A stretch of 64,000 bases of DNA from Sycon ciliatum (Eukaryota; Porifera; Calcarea; Leucosolenida; Sycettidae): the NCBI RefSeq assembly GCF_964019385.1, contig NC_088651.1, forward strand, positions 228,091 to 292,090. The letters are read 5' to 3'. The translations under genes and the position numbers were made by a program. Below the pieces are notes generated by a model. That model was not told the DNA's origin. It saw only the letters and a program-made list of their open reading frames with translations, and searched no databases. Of this stretch, positions 1 through 51,308 are shown in pieces. How positions within the stretch are numbered: position 1 is the first letter of the stretch; each line of letters starts with the position of its first letter.

Positions 1-724
1 AGCAAGAGCCAGTACCTCATGCACAGGACTACAAGACATCCACACACACGCACTGCGAATATATACAGTACAACAACAAGGGCGGTGGTGGCGATGACGA
101 CAACGGGGGTTGACACAGAATCAAATCATCAAGCGACCACCCCCTTACGGCACAGCGTGAACAGACGGACGAGGAGTTCACACTACCGAGGTGTCTGACG
201 TGATCACGTGATGACAACTAGCAGTAAGTTATGTACAGATGAGAGAGAGAGAGCGAGAGAGCTGGTGGACGACCATGAAAAAGTAGTTGGCCGTAGTCGA
301 TCAACAACAAACGACGGTGGTGGCGTTGTCAATTCAGCAGTAGTAGTAACAGTCAGCAGCCCAGCACCCAGCAGAGCGTACCCCGTTGAGAGCATGGACC
401 ACCTGGTCACCATAGCATGAAGAACTGTGTGTAGGTAGGTAGGGACAAGGTGCCGTGCCTTGCAGCAAACCGGACGTCACAACAACAGCTGTAGAACTGA
501 TGATAACGCGGGGGTAAGGCGACCACACTGCCCGTAGCAGCCGGTCAACACACATACGAGAATGCGGGGCGAAACAACAACGACATTCGTGGAGGCTGTG
601 CTCAGTGCTGCAGAGGCAAACATAACAATGACCACCAGCACCAGCACCACCGACCGGCATTAGGACTGCGCCTGAATAGGCTTGGCTGCTGCTGCTCCCG
701 ACAGTGAGTGTCCGGTGCAGGTGC
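1..724. other. 3' flank of the kinase gene, no gene recognised
   Basis: No open frame here resembles a known protein, and the short ORFs on both strands have no recognisable motifs. The stretch contains a short GA run (about 240-262) and GTAG-type runs near 430. It is probably 3' UTR and downstream flank of the kinase gene, whose stop codon is at 725-727 on the minus strand. I did not find an AATAAA on the minus strand here. Confidence 0.4.
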
Positions 725-856
725 TTACTTCTTTTCCTTCATACCGCCGGCTGCACCAGCACCTGCAGAACACACCAGAGAATGGAGCAGCACAACAGGG
801 GACACAGCCATTAAGGGAGACACACAACACACACCAAGAGATACGTTACCAGCAGA

Positions 857-921
<65 letters not shown>

Positions 922-972
922 AAGAGTGAGGGAGAGAGAGAGAGAGTGAGAGAGAGGAAGAGAGAGTGAGAC

Positions 973-1008
<36 letters not shown>

Positions 1009-2943
1009 GAAGAGAGAGAGAGAGAGAGTGAGTGAGGGAGAGAGAAAGAGGGAGGGATTGAGAGTGAGACAGAGAGAGAACAGCAAACGAGTATTCTAGA
1101 CACACATGGTAAGTGTAGTGTATAGTGTTTGTCGCCACATTGTCTCTCTTCGCATTGTCTCTCTGTCACACCATTATGCGCATGCTCGTTGTAAATAAAA
1201 CCAGTCCTTGTCTTTTCCGGCAATGGACTCCTGCGTGGCTCACAGGCCTAACACAACAGGGAAAAGAACTTGGGATTAATAATGCACTCTTGATGCCAGC
1301 CATTACGCAGGTTGTGTCCAGGATCGGCAGGGGGTCTTCACTGGCATAGAACACTCACGGGCCCTTGGAACACAAGGTGTGCAAAAAGAAAAGAAAAATC
1401 CCCGGTTCGCTTGGGATTCAGTTGGGACTGAGTTTTCAGCATCAGTAGGAACGCCACCACCCTGCAGAGATCTAAGGTGCAGATGCAGCTCCTAAAGCGG
1501 TGGGAGGTGAGTAGATCAGCCCACCAACAAGGTAAAGACCGAAAGTCCCATTCGCTGCACCCATGTTTCCCTCGTGCCAAGCCACGAGTTCCCAATTAAC
1601 TGTGGGTCGCAGCATGGCTGGAACAAATCCTTCCGCTTCCAAGCAGGACTTGAACCAGATGCCCTCTGTTTCTCAATCACGGTCTTAGACCATCCCACTA
1701 TGCCTGCCTGCGAAAGCAAGCAAAGAAAGTGTGTGAAAGCAACACTGCGGTGGTTGCACTGACCTTTGGACGGCTTAGCACGTTCCTTGCACTCCTCGTC
1801 TCGCTCCTGTATTGCCAGCTGCTCTTTCCGCTGCTTAGCTTCTTCGTTGCGCTCCTTGAACTGTAGCAGCAGCAGCAACAGCACAAACACAGCAACATCA
1901 GCATCAGCAACAACATCACCAAATACACCAACAGCAGCAGCAACGGCAACAGCAGCATCTTTTTTAAAATTTATTCTCACGATGGCCTGCGGCCAAAAAG
2001 ACATCAGCAGCAACATCACAAAGACAGCAACATCGGAAAAACAGCAGAAGCAACAGAAGGGGTTGGTGCGGACGGGCACAACAAGGACTGTGTTTGCTAC
2101 AATACACAGCGAATATAAGTCATAATTTATTATTATTATTATCATTATTATTTTGCTTGTTCGCGTTGGCATCAACCTGCATAAAGCAGGTATATAGCCT
2201 TCGCTTAAGCTGCCATAAAAAAGAAAGCTCATCCTAAGCGAGAGGGCTAGAGGGAAATATAACGATAACGAGATACAGAATACAAAGAAATCCAATGAGT
2301 TCAACGTACAATTCAAAACAAGAAAGAAAGGAAAGAAAAACAGAGGCGAATCTACCGATTGATCCATCAATCGACAAGTATAAGTCATAATCATACACAC
2401 ATACTGGAAGTACTGCAACCCACCACGAAATTTAGGAGAGCGAGGAAACGCTTTATGTATAGCTGATTCACAGTGAACTATCAGATGTGTGGCAAGGCGT
2501 TGCATGCATTATGCCAGAGAGTACGAGTGTATGGGGCATGCCTTCCAAAAGTATGTGTAAATACCGATCCGTATTAGCGCACACACAAGCACATGCGCTT
2601 ATAACTTCAAAGCTATAAGTGAGTTAGGGGACATCCGTACATATAGATATTCATTTAGAAACGAAAACTAGTCGTTGAGGGGGGAGGGGGTTGAGAGCCT
2701 GTTCCTTTCTCGAAAAAATATCGATGCATAGTTTGTATGTGTGGGCACGTCCAGAAAAAAAGGAAAACAATATCGATACTATGTACCGTTTGTATGTGTT
2801 CGTTTCTGAGGGAGGGGTTTGAAGAGAAAGGACTAGTTTTCGTTTCTAAATAAATATCGGTATTTACGGATGGTCCTTATCTACATACTCCAATTAATCT
2901 GCCAGGCAACAACAAAGAACGCCCAGAGAAAGAGAGAGAGAGA

Positions 2944-2975
<32 letters not shown>

Positions 2976-3361
2976 ACACGTGTGTGTGTGTGTGTGAGAG
3001 TGAGAGAGACGGACAGAGAGAGGGAGAGTGAGCGAGAGAGATAACAAGCTAGGGGGGACTTACTCCTTTATTCCAGTCGAATACGTAATCATACGAGAAC
3101 CCTAGTCGAGAGAACAACGTCCTGAAGAGCTGCCGTAAGTACCCATAGTCAGGTTTATCCGCAAAGCGAAGACCGCGTGCATAGTTAAGATACGTTGCAA
3201 ATTCCGCTGTAGAAGCACAACAAACACACCAATATAGATACAGGAAAGGCAGAACAGTGTTCAGTTGCAAACAGGAGCTAGACGGAAAAGACCCTCACGG
3301 AACAATACTAGAAACTGTGTAAACGAAAAGAAAGAAAGAGGAGGGGGGGGGGGGGGGGGGG

Positions 3362-3403
<42 letters not shown>

Positions 3404-6400
3404 AGTGCTTCCGAGGCACATGCGGCGAACACAAGGACGTGTACAAGGAGGATTGCAGAAAATTAGCCAGTGAAATGCCGCCATGCGTGGCACTCCTAAA
3501 TACATCTCCAGTATAACAGCCATACCATTGCGTACAACGAGTGACTTATTCCTGTACAGGTCGGTGTGATGGTCTGGCAACTACTAGTACTCTAATTTCA
3601 GAAATTTTAGGCGTTCAAAATTTAGGTACGAGGGGAAAAGACCAGTTGCCCTGAACAGAAATTAAGCAGCTCCCTATCGGATGACATGCGTCAGTGTTTG
3701 TGCGGCTAATGGGATTTTAGGTATGGATAAGATGCAGCGGAAGGCATGACAATCAACTCACAGTACAAGCACAACAAACAGAGCTTGGAGCAGGATGGTA
3801 CAAACTACATGCAGTTTGTGTGTTGATTTATTTTAGACCCCCCCCCCCCCCTCCATATCACCACATACTACAGTTCTGGCCAGAGAAATCCAACCTCGTG
3901 AAAAAAGTAGCGCCGCGTTCGAGGGCACCGAACAATGTTTGTAGTGCTAGAGCCCTGTACTGTAGCGCCCGGCAACGCTATTATATTCATGAAGTTGGAT
4001 TTCTCTGGCCAGCACCATAGTAACTCAGAGGCAATAGGGCTTTTGAAAGTGATGACGTCAGAAGTCAAAATCTAACGACAAATAACGACCTTTGGATCCA
4101 CTCTCATACAAAAAATGGACCCAAGTCGTATTTTGTCGCTAGATTTTGACTTCTGACGCCATCACTTTGAACTTCAAGCCTTATAGTAGTAGCATTTGGC
4201 TGCTTACGTGGGAGTTTCCTGCACAGGACATCCACCGGTGTGCTCATCTTTTTCTCCGAGATGATGTCGTACTTCTCCTTCTTTGTCTGTGCGCGCAGCC
4301 CTTGCCAGGGTAAGCTACCCAGATGGAAATAGACCATGACGTAGCCGAGCGATTCGATATCATCTCGGCGACTTTGCTCTGAGAGAGAGAGAGAGAGAGA
4401 GACGATAACAGACAGAGGAACAGCAGCAACGGTAGCACAAGCAAAGCAGAGTGAGAATAAAGATATCAAGCTCTCAGACACATGGCAACAGACAAAAGGA
4501 AATGACAAAAGCCGTAGAAGCGAAGGCTGACGGTGAGAATGGAGATGTCAAGCAGCACTGCCGCTCACACGTGGAGCTCCTGTGACAGACACAATGGCGA
4601 GAAAAGATGGGACACTCGTACAAATGGGTATCTACATAGTCTGACGAACTCACCAATGCCTAAATGGGTTTGTATACTAGCGTAGCGCGCCGTGCCAGTG
4701 AGTGTCTTGTCTTCTCTGTACGGGATGTGCTCCATAGTGCGTACATCTCGCCACCGCTTAGCCAAGCCAAAGTCGATGATGTAGACTAGATTGCCTCGCT
4801 TGGCCAAGCCCATCAAGAAGTTGTCTGGCTTGATGTCGCGATGCAGGAAGCTTTTGTAATGGACGAACTCCAGGCGTGATATCTACACGAGCAAAGAAAT
4901 ATGCACACACACACACACACACGCGCGCGTGCACACACACAAACACACACAACCACACATACAAACAGGTCAAGGGCAGCACAGGAAATATGACGCGTGG
5001 ACGTGCACGATGGATGCGCGCGAAAACAGACAGAGAGTGACAGGGGGCGAGATGAACCAGTAAAGAATTTCTTGGAGAATACTGTAGTGTACCAAATTTC
5101 GGCCATATTCGGCACTGGCCCAAAACGCCGAAATTAAAACGCTTATGAAATGTTTCACCTCAGCCATGGTGATGTACTAGTATAAACCCGGCGCCGAAAA
5201 TAAATCGCAGCCGAAATGTCGAAAATCGTGAAAAGCCGAAATTTTGCAGCGCTGAAAATTTGTAGATTTACAGTAATTGGACATGCTGTAAAAGCCATTA
5301 TTCTAACGAGGCGCATATATAACGATTCTCACTCATTCTCAACGCTCAATAGGACGGTATACGTATCGATTTCTGTATAACGATTTCTATTTTACGACAG
5401 ATTTCTCCTCGTTAACTCGTTAGAGTTAGCACTTCGTTATATATTATTATATGGCTTTTACAGTACTAGTACATGTACTCTTGGTAGTACCTAGAAACAC
5501 CAACATGATACAATGACACATGTACCGAAATCTCACGCATTTAAGAATATGTTCTTTTTTCGAATATATGAGCGCTCTCGCTGATAAGAACATGCACTTA
5601 TAGGTGAATCAAAATCACAAAACCACACGAGGTTCATCATGGTTCCATTGTACTGGCATTAACGCATAATATGCGTACTTGCACATGTACATGTCGATGC
5701 GATGTTTGTCTCTCGCATATAAGACCATGGTCTTATAATCGAACGAAAATGCACTTGTGAAAGGACGGAAAACAGCGACTTTTCGATTATAAGACCATGG
5801 TCTTATGTGCGCGATTACGGTACATCAGAGGTAGACAGTACACGTGCTGCATTTCCCCGGACATAAGTCCCACCTATTTACACTAAAGTTCAAGGGTAAA
5901 AAAAAGGGGCGCGACTTATAATCGGGGAAAAAATTGAATCCCAATGGAAAATCAAAACTAAAAACTAATAAAATGTAAATGCAAACTTTGCTCATCAATA
6001 TTGAGGAGAATCCTCCTGACAACATGATTACAAATCCTGATCTCCACGCTCAATGCACAACCCAGATGAACTGGACAGTGGTTCAAAGGCACAGCTGGCT
6101 CTGCTGTGCTGCCAGTGGAGGTCATGTGGTGGACCGTCCCCTGGCGAACAATGCAGGGTGTTGTTCTGTCGTGGACAACGTGTGAACATAACACCAGACA
6201 CGACTTTTCAATTGGCGACTATTGCCAAACGAGCGCACAAGATGTTGAGCTCTATCGTGGCTGGGCAGACGATGCTTCACGAGACGATTACTGAGTCGTA
6301 GACGTCATGCATCAGCACAATTTCCTACACCTTCACAGTCCAGAAGTCTGTGCTAGCTGCTACACCACAACGCGAGGCACAGTACAACGACATAAACAAA

Positions 6401-7081
6401 CACACGCCGAAGCAGACAACTAGCCCGGTGAATCACCGTGAACACAGCAGCATGCAGGCATACCGTTCACGTAGCACACACACACAGACAAAATCAGAAG
6501 CAAACGAAACGCATGGCCACTCACGAGTTGATCGACGAGAAGCAGAATGGTCTTGAGCGAGAAGCTGCGAGCGCAGAAATTGAAAAGGTCTTCCAAACTC
6601 GGACCTAGTAGCTCCATTACCATCACATTGTAGTCTCCTTCTGTACCAAGCCATTTCAGCGTCGGAATTCCGACTGGCAAACGACAACACAATGAAACGC
6701 CACAGCATATTTCAATGTTAAAAAGTCCATGAACAATTTCTGAATTTCACATTAGAGTTCACATTTAGGGTTTTGGAGTTTTCAAAGCCAGATTGCAAAC
6801 AACAATCATTCCACTCACCTCCACCTTGGAGCATTCGATAAAACTTTCCCTCGATGTATAGCTGCGGGTGGTCTGTGTGGCATACTTCTAGCTTTATTGC
6901 CACTTCTTCACCAGTTAGAACATTTGTACCTATTCCATCCACACAAAACAGGAATGGTGTTAGTCACCAGGACGTGGACAAAGCCCAAATCTGACAGCTC
7001 CGTACCGAGATATATATCACCGAACGATCCACTGCCAATCTTCCTGCCAAGCCTAAACTTTCCTCCGACCCGTAGGTCCAT
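725..7081 (-). CDS. CSNK1D/E-like: Casein kinase 1, delta/epsilon-type Ser/Thr protein kinase (8 coding exons, complete)
   Basis: Coding exons on the minus strand: 7081-7006, 6929-6819, 6673-6525, 4882-4654, 4378-4208, 3206-3064, 1860-1764, 762-725. They total 1,014 bp, giving 337 aa plus TAA, and all phases agree. The protein opens [20 protein letters not shown], as in CK1 delta. ATP-site lysine K38 (VAIKLE), catalytic D128 (HRDIKPDN), D149FG and phosphate-binding R178 (TGTARYAS) fall at the human CK1 delta numbering. The CK1 signature SIN reads SIQ (residue 183). The kinase domain ends near FDW (about 291). It is followed by a short charged tail ([14 protein letters not shown] and so on) ending [12 protein letters not shown], unlike the long autoinhibitory tail of CK1 delta/epsilon. 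Text such as [11 protein letters not shown] and SYDYVFDW favours delta/epsilon over alpha. The intron 4 acceptor uses a GA/CT repeat as its pyrimidine tract. The gene is head-to-head with FDXR. Confidence 0.93.
863..1078. repeat. (GA)n/(GATA) microsatellite
   Basis: About 215 bp of GA dinucleotides with GATA interruptions, in intron 7 of the kinase gene. The long Leu/Ser ORFs read on the complement are repeat artefacts. Confidence 0.9.
1113..1235. repeat. Interspersed repeat, copy 1 (paired with 13890-14015)
   Basis: The stretch beginning GTAGTGTATAGTGTTTGTCG and ending CAATGGACTCCTGC recurs at about 13890-14015, with substitutions and small indels between. No coding content or inverted termini were seen. 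It could be an LTR or SINE fragment. Confidence 0.5.
1638..1710 (-). repeat. tRNA-derived SINE head (A and B box)
   Basis: On the minus strand an A-box-like TAGTGGGATGGTCTAAGAC (1681-1700) is followed about 25 nt later by B-box GGTTCAAGTCC (1646-1656). This is the spacing of an internal RNA polymerase III promoter. It lies in intron 7 of the kinase gene. The rest of the SINE body probably extends toward 1390. A true tRNA is unlikely, since the acceptor stem does not fold cleanly. Confidence 0.55.
2930..3045. repeat. (GA)n/(GT)n microsatellite
   Basis: A mixed GA and GT dinucleotide run in intron 6 of the kinase gene, just downstream of the exon 6 donor. Confidence 0.85.
3340..3404. repeat. 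Poly-G tract plus (GA)n
   Basis: A run of about 19 G residues followed by a GA dinucleotide run, in intron 5 of the kinase gene. Poly-G/C tracts of similar length recur at 3838, 10380, 15415, 17437, 28006, 44308, 45352 and 63600. Confidence 0.9.
3873..4014. repeat. Small TIR element (MITE), 142 bp
   Basis: The termini CTGGCCAGAGAAATCCAAC and GTTGGATTTCTCTGGCCAG are perfect inverted repeats around a short non-coding core. Size and structure fit a non-autonomous DNA transposon in intron 5 of the kinase gene. Confidence 0.75.
4037..4181. repeat. Palindromic MITE family CRE-TIR, copy 1
   Basis: The inverted arms read GAAAGTGATGACGTCAGAAG and its complement, enclosing about 40 bp. The family recurs at 19118-19440 with longer arms. 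The left arm contains a perfect TGACGTCA. A TA dinucleotide at 4035-4036 may be a target duplication. Confidence 0.7.
5080..5275. repeat. MITE family GCCGAAA, copy 1
   Basis: Begins TACTGTAGTG and ends TAGATTTACAGTA. The inside is filled with GCCGAAA and its complement TTTCGGC. It is related to the copies at 9978-13717 (interrupted) and 25511-25736 (uninterrupted). Confidence 0.6.
5715..5935. repeat. Palindromic hairpin pair
   Basis: The palindrome ATAAGACCATGGTCTTAT occurs twice, at about 5720 and 5788. It is followed by a foldback between CCCCGGACATAAGTC and GACTTATAATCGGGG (about 5855-5930). The region is probably fragments of TIR elements. Confidence 0.5.
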
Positions 7082-7778
7082 CCTTCAGCCTCAGCGCAGT
7101 TACTTATTTTTAGTCGAAAAGCAGATGAATTTGATTTATCGGTGCAACACCAAATTACCAGGAGAACATCCAAGCGGCAGGAAGCTAATGGCTTGGCTAC
7201 CCGCTGATCCACAGCCAGAAAACATCGACAGACAATACCAGGGCATACGTGCTAAAAAACAAGAACAACCTAAAGTCCTTGGACCGGCTACTTTGCTTCA
7301 AGCTCTTCCACAAACGCCGTTGTTGATGTTTTCCATTCCTGCACACAGTCTTTTACCATGCCATGCTCGACCGAAAGGAAAGAAGCTGCATCATTCTCAA
7401 ACTCAAAGCATGAAAACCCAAGTGCAAAAAATTCAGTCCGAGCTGAAAAATTTGAAATAATTTGAAAAGGGCATGCGGTTTTACCTCGATTTCCTCCTTG
7501 TTCTTGAGGGTTTGGGGTGGTTTCCTCGGTGTCCTAAGGTTTATGACAAGTTTTAGACAGGTTTCTCGAGGGGCTTTAGTTTTAGTGATGCAATGAACAA
7601 TACAAGATGAATCATGCCCAAGTCTGCATGCATGGTCTGTCGACTGTCGACTGTCGTACATCGTAGTCTCGAACTAAAATTTTGAAAGCAAAACTACGAA
7701 AAAACTGACAAAGGATTGGAACGGAACGCGGCCGGGATTTGTTGGGCCTGTTTTCAGTATTCATGAAAGTTTTTCTCA
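7082..7778. promoter_or_regulatory. Head-to-head intergenic region, putative bidirectional promoter
   Basis: This 697-bp gap separates the kinase start codon (minus strand, 7081) from the FDXR start codon (plus strand, 7779). No repeat or conserved ORF fills it, in contrast to the repeat-dense introns. I could not identify a TATA box or initiator with confidence. The bidirectional role is inferred from geometry only. Confidence 0.5.
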
Positions 7779-47018
<39,240 letters not shown>

Positions 47019-48420
47019 GGATTGTTGGAGACTTGCTCTTCAAGCTGTGATTTATGCAGCGTACGATAGCTGCTAGTCACTGTGAACAACTGAGTACACA
47101 CTGTGATGGCCGGTGGTGACGGCAACATTACCTCAATCCTCACTAGCCTAGCCATCTTGCCAGCTCTTGTTTCAGATCCGATGTGCAGGCGGGCCCGTTG
47201 CTGTGTGCTGCGTTGCCTGTCTACAAGTTGTCATCGTGTAGGTAGGCCCGATGCTGTGTGTTGCGTTGCCTCAGCCTGTCTATGAGTTGTCACCATGCGG
47301 GCAGGCCCCGGTGCTGTGCGCTGCATTGCCTCTCTATGAGTTGTCACCGTGCGAGCGGGCCCGATGTTGTGCGCTATGTTGCCTGTCTATGAGTTGTCAC
47401 GATGCTGGTCCACCTGTGCAGCCCCATTATGCCGGTAGCAGTGACTGTATGCTGGTGCATGGTGTGATGCAGTGGACACTCTCTCAGAGAATGCATGGTG
47501 ATATTCTGCTAGCTCCCGATGGTGGCATCGTGCTGCACGCCACATTGGCTTTCCCGCAATTGTCGGAAAGTTCATGCAGACTATTCTGGGTGTAAACTGT
47601 ATAGTATTGTGGTGCTTGTTGTGCGTTGCGTCATGCCATGGAACGTTAGTTTTTCGCCAAGCTGTCACACCCCGCGTTGTCGTACTGTAGTCCTCTGCGC
47701 ATCAGCAGGATCGTGTTCCGCATGGACAGATGGATGGTACGCCAAAAGCTAGTCGCTACCGTCATCGTTGTTGTCTGGACTACCTGTAAGAGAATACAAG
47801 TATCTGTTTGTCGCAAACGCTACTGTTCGTTGATGGCGGTATTTGCGTAGAACTCAACAAGTATCTGGTTCTCTCAGCTCCCAGTGCTCACGACCGCGCT
47901 CGCAAGCGTGTGTGTGTGCCCAGTTTTTCACAGTGACTGGTGCCCATGTAAGTAGCTACACTGCTTGCATCAGCCAGTGTGTATTGCTGGCTGCTGTGTA
48001 TCAGGTGTATTGATGAGTCTGACACACTATCAGTATCACCACCGCATGCGTCATGCATGTGTTCATCACCTGTGTTCTGCGTAGTCTGCAGGGACAACAC
48101 TGAGGGTATGAGCATTGCCCAGTTTATAACATTCATTGATGGGATTATCCTTTTTTTCCTTTACTGAATCCGTTCACAACAATAACAGTCCGATTGTCTG
48201 TTTGTCTGTTTCTTTTTCACGTGTTTCTAACCTGACTTCCCGTTCCATTCATGGCTTCACCATTCCACCATTGTCCTCCTTTCCTTTCTCTGCTGGCGCA
48301 TTGCTTACTTTTCCCCATGCATATAATTATTATGCTTTCCTCCCAATTATTTGGTGCGCCTGCCATTCGAAGACGCCGAGACCTCTGGTTGGTTGTAGTG
48401 AGCATGGCAGGCCCCACCAG
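47019..48420. other. FDXR 3' flank, no further gene recognised
   Basis: Follows the FDXR stop codon. It holds degenerate repeats around 47180-47400 (GAGTTGTCACCRTGCGRGCRGGCCC type) and no convincing ORF. The nearest plus-strand AATAAA is at about 48569, so the 3' UTR could be long. This is not established. Confidence 0.4.
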
Positions 48421-48424
48421 CACC

Positions 48425-48537
48425 ATCTCACCCAAAGCTAGCCCCATGCTAGCCCCATGCTAGTCCCATGCTAGCCCCATGCTAGTCCCATGCTAGCCCC
48501 ATGCTAGTCCCATGCTAGCCCCATGCTAGCCCCATGT
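48425..48537 (+). repeat. 'ATGCTAGCCCC' tandem repeat
   Basis: About ten units of 11-12 bp alternate CTAGCCCCATG and CTAGTCCCATG. Confidence 0.9.
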
Positions 48538-48668
48538 GACTGCTGGGGAGTTGTGTATCTTGTAAAAAAAATAAAACTTCAAAACATTGCCATGCCATCT
48601 ATCCAAGTATCCATGCAGTTGATACTGTACATGTACTGGGTTTTCACAAGTAGTCACCATTGCTTTGA

Positions 48669-48878
48669 TGTAGTGTTGTGGACATGGAAATCCGGTCACA
48701 CGTCTAGCGGCCCCAGGGCGCTGGCCATGCAGCCGTGGATAAGCGGTACACACATTCACTTATGGGCTGCAGCGTGCTGGTCGCATCGGATCAACATGTG
48801 CACTGCACGCAGCGTTCTGTAGGCGCTGAGGGCGCCGGCCCCGGTCAATCGGCTGGATTTCCATGTCTGCTACAGTAC
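48669..48878. mobile_element. MITE, 'TTGAAATCCG' family, copy 2
   Basis: The arms GGACATGGAAATCCGGTC and its diverged complement GGCTGGATTTCCATGTC flank a core with GGGCGCCGGCCCCGGTC. Related to 21320-21508. Confidence 0.6.
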
Positions 48879-49212
48879 ATGTACTCAGACCAGCCGGAAC
48901 CCGTCCGGTTTGGTCAGGCCATCACCGCACCAACTTGTTAGCCATCAATGTGTGTGTTTACTGCTGAGGAGGTTGCTGTACCGGCATGTTCACCCGCTAG
49001 ATCATACACAAAGCACTACAGCAGTCTCCGGCTAGCTGTATGCTCAGTCTATGCATTCTTGACCTTATCTTTTCTTTTTTCTTTTTTAAATGTTTTACTG
49101 CCAGAAGTCTTCATATAAGGAGGCAGATATGCCTGTTTGTTGTACGACTTTAAATAAATCCAACCAACCAACCAACCAACAGCCGTCCCGCTTTATTAAT
49201 CTGTCACTGTTC

Positions 49213-50535
49213 AAACCAGCACCCTCTTTCATTAAACCAGCACCATTTTCAGTACCGGTAACCAAAAAGTCTTCTTCGTGCACACTCCAGCAGAAAATCA
49301 GATTTGTTAAAGGGGAAGTTAAGGCAAAAATTAAAATTTCACCAGTTGTAGTCTTCGGGGTGCTGAGTCGAATGGTCTTGGTCCGAGAAAGCTGAGACGC
49401 TCCCTTCCTACTTGAATCCCAATCGAACTCGCGCACTTCCACCGAAACTGGGTGACTGCGCCCTACTAGATGGGGATTTGTATGCAAAATGTCACTAAAA
49501 GCGCCATTTCGTTCTTATAAAAGCACGGATGACCGCGATTGGCCCATATGTTGTACTCTTTTGGACGCTGCGTCGACTGGTCTTGGTCCGAAAAGGCTGC
49601 GATGCAGCGTTCCTCCTTTATTCCCAATCGAACATGGTTGAACAAGCGGTCACGTGCTCCTGGTTGCCCAAATCACCTGGTCACCACGCCAGCAGGCGAC
49701 AACTTTCACACCAAGGTTCAACTCGAGTGACAGGACTGCACCCAAAAAAGGTCAAACAGGCTAGTAAGTTGTACCCTGCAGGCACGGTGACCAGGTGACT
49801 GGTGTACGCAGGAGCACGTGACCGCTTGTTCAACCATGTTCGATTGGGAATAAAGGAGGAACGCTGCATCGCAGCCTTTTCGGACCAAAACCAGTCGACT
49901 CAGCGTCCAAAAGACTACAACATATGGGCCAATCGCGGTCATCCGTGCTTTTATAAGAACGAAATGGCGCTTTTAGTGACATTTTGCATACAAATCCCCA
50001 TCTAGTAGGGCGCAGTCACCCAGTTTCGGTGGAAGTGCGCGAGTTCGATTGGGATTCAAGTAGGAAGGGAGTGTCTCAGCTTCCTCGGACCAAGACCATT
50101 CGACTCAGCGCCCCGAAGACTACAACTGGTGAAATTTTAATTTTTGCCTTAACTTCCCCTTTAATCCAGCAGGATTTTCCTTAGCACAAATGATGCCGGA
50201 TCATACCGGGGACGACTGTAGTAAATAATTACCAAGTCCTCTAAGACAGGGAGTATCGCGGCCATGAGAAAGGAGACTAGAACCAAAAAGGGATCCGGGA
50301 AACCAGCACCCTCTTTCATTAAACCAGCACCATTTTCAGTACCGGTAACCAAAAAGTCTTCTTCGTGCACACTCCAGCAGAAAATCAGATTTGTTAACCA
50401 GCAGGATTTCCTTTAACCTTAGCACAAATGATGCCGGATCATACCGGGGACAACTGTAGTAAATTACCAAGTTCTCTAAGACAGGGAGCATCGCGGCCAT
50501 AAGAAAGCAGACTAGAACCAAAATGGGATCCGGGA
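49213..50535. repeat. Tandem duplication (about 237 bp), one copy carrying a transposon
   Basis: Unit A (49213-49310 plus 50161-50299) and unit B (50300-50535) share AAACCAGCACCCTCTTTCAT, GTGCACACTCCAGCAGAAAA and TGATGCCGGATCATACCGGG. Unit A is split at TTAA by the foldback element. Unit B has a single intact TTAA (50394-50397). Confidence 0.88.
49311..50160. mobile_element. TTAA-flanked long-TIR foldback element, copy 3 (850 bp)
   Basis: Arms of about 370 bp begin AGGGGAAGTTAAGGC and are about 97-98% identical as inverted repeats by eye. TTAA lies on each side (49307-49310, 50161-50164). Unit B of the flanking duplication is the empty site with one TTAA. This duplication is characteristic of the piggyBac superfamily, although the terminus AGGGG is not the usual CCC start. 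No transposase. Confidence 0.82.
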
Positions 50536-51203
50536 ATGAGATAAGAAATCAAGTGCGCGGCAGAATTGCACAGCCTCGGTAAAAAAATTAAAATCTTAAC
50601 AAAGAGACAACAGTTTTAGGCTGGCAATAAAGGAAGACACAACAACAGGCGAGAATAACTCCTTGGCACAGCCTGCAGCATGAAGCCTAAATAGTAGCGC
50701 ACAGCCCAGCCAGTACGGCACAGATTAACCAGTAGCGCACAGATTACCATTATGGCTAGGACCTTACCAAACGACAGGACAGCCACACAAAGCCAACGTA
50801 TTGAACACACCCAGTGCCTAACAGGAAAGAATAATTGAGAATTGGCAGGATGGCCATCTTGTGTAGTACCCAGGGGAGCGAATGATTAGAAACAAATGGG
50901 CATAGACGCAAACAGCAAAGGCCTGCGCCTCCTCCAGTGGCCCTTACCCTGGCCAGGTCAGGGGTAATCTAGATTTCACAATGAGAGTGTGAGTGAGTAC
51001 ATTGCCATCGTTTATTCGGATGCAAGAGACGCATCATTAGTATATTGGAAGTCTGAATCAATGCCTGGGATATGGGGATAATTGGTTAAAAGAAATCCGA
51101 GTGAAGCACGGTGATGGGGTAATGAAATTGTCATTGCAAGCCATATCAGGGAGAGAGAGACACAGAGAGAGACAGACAGAGACAGAGAGACACAGAGAGA
51201 GAC

Positions 51204-51234
<31 letters not shown>

Positions 51235-51271
51235 CAGATGGAGACAGACAGACACAGAGAGACAGAGAGAC

Positions 51272-51308
<37 letters not shown>

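Noticed and set aside
1516..2505. 329-aa minus-strand ORF
   Set aside because: Only 1764-1860 is coding (kinase exon 7, GT-AG bounded and in phase). The rest is intron with a chance open frame.
6897..7460. 187-aa plus-strand ORF over kinase exons 1-2
   Set aside because: Antisense shadow of the kinase exons extended by chance. No homology recognised.
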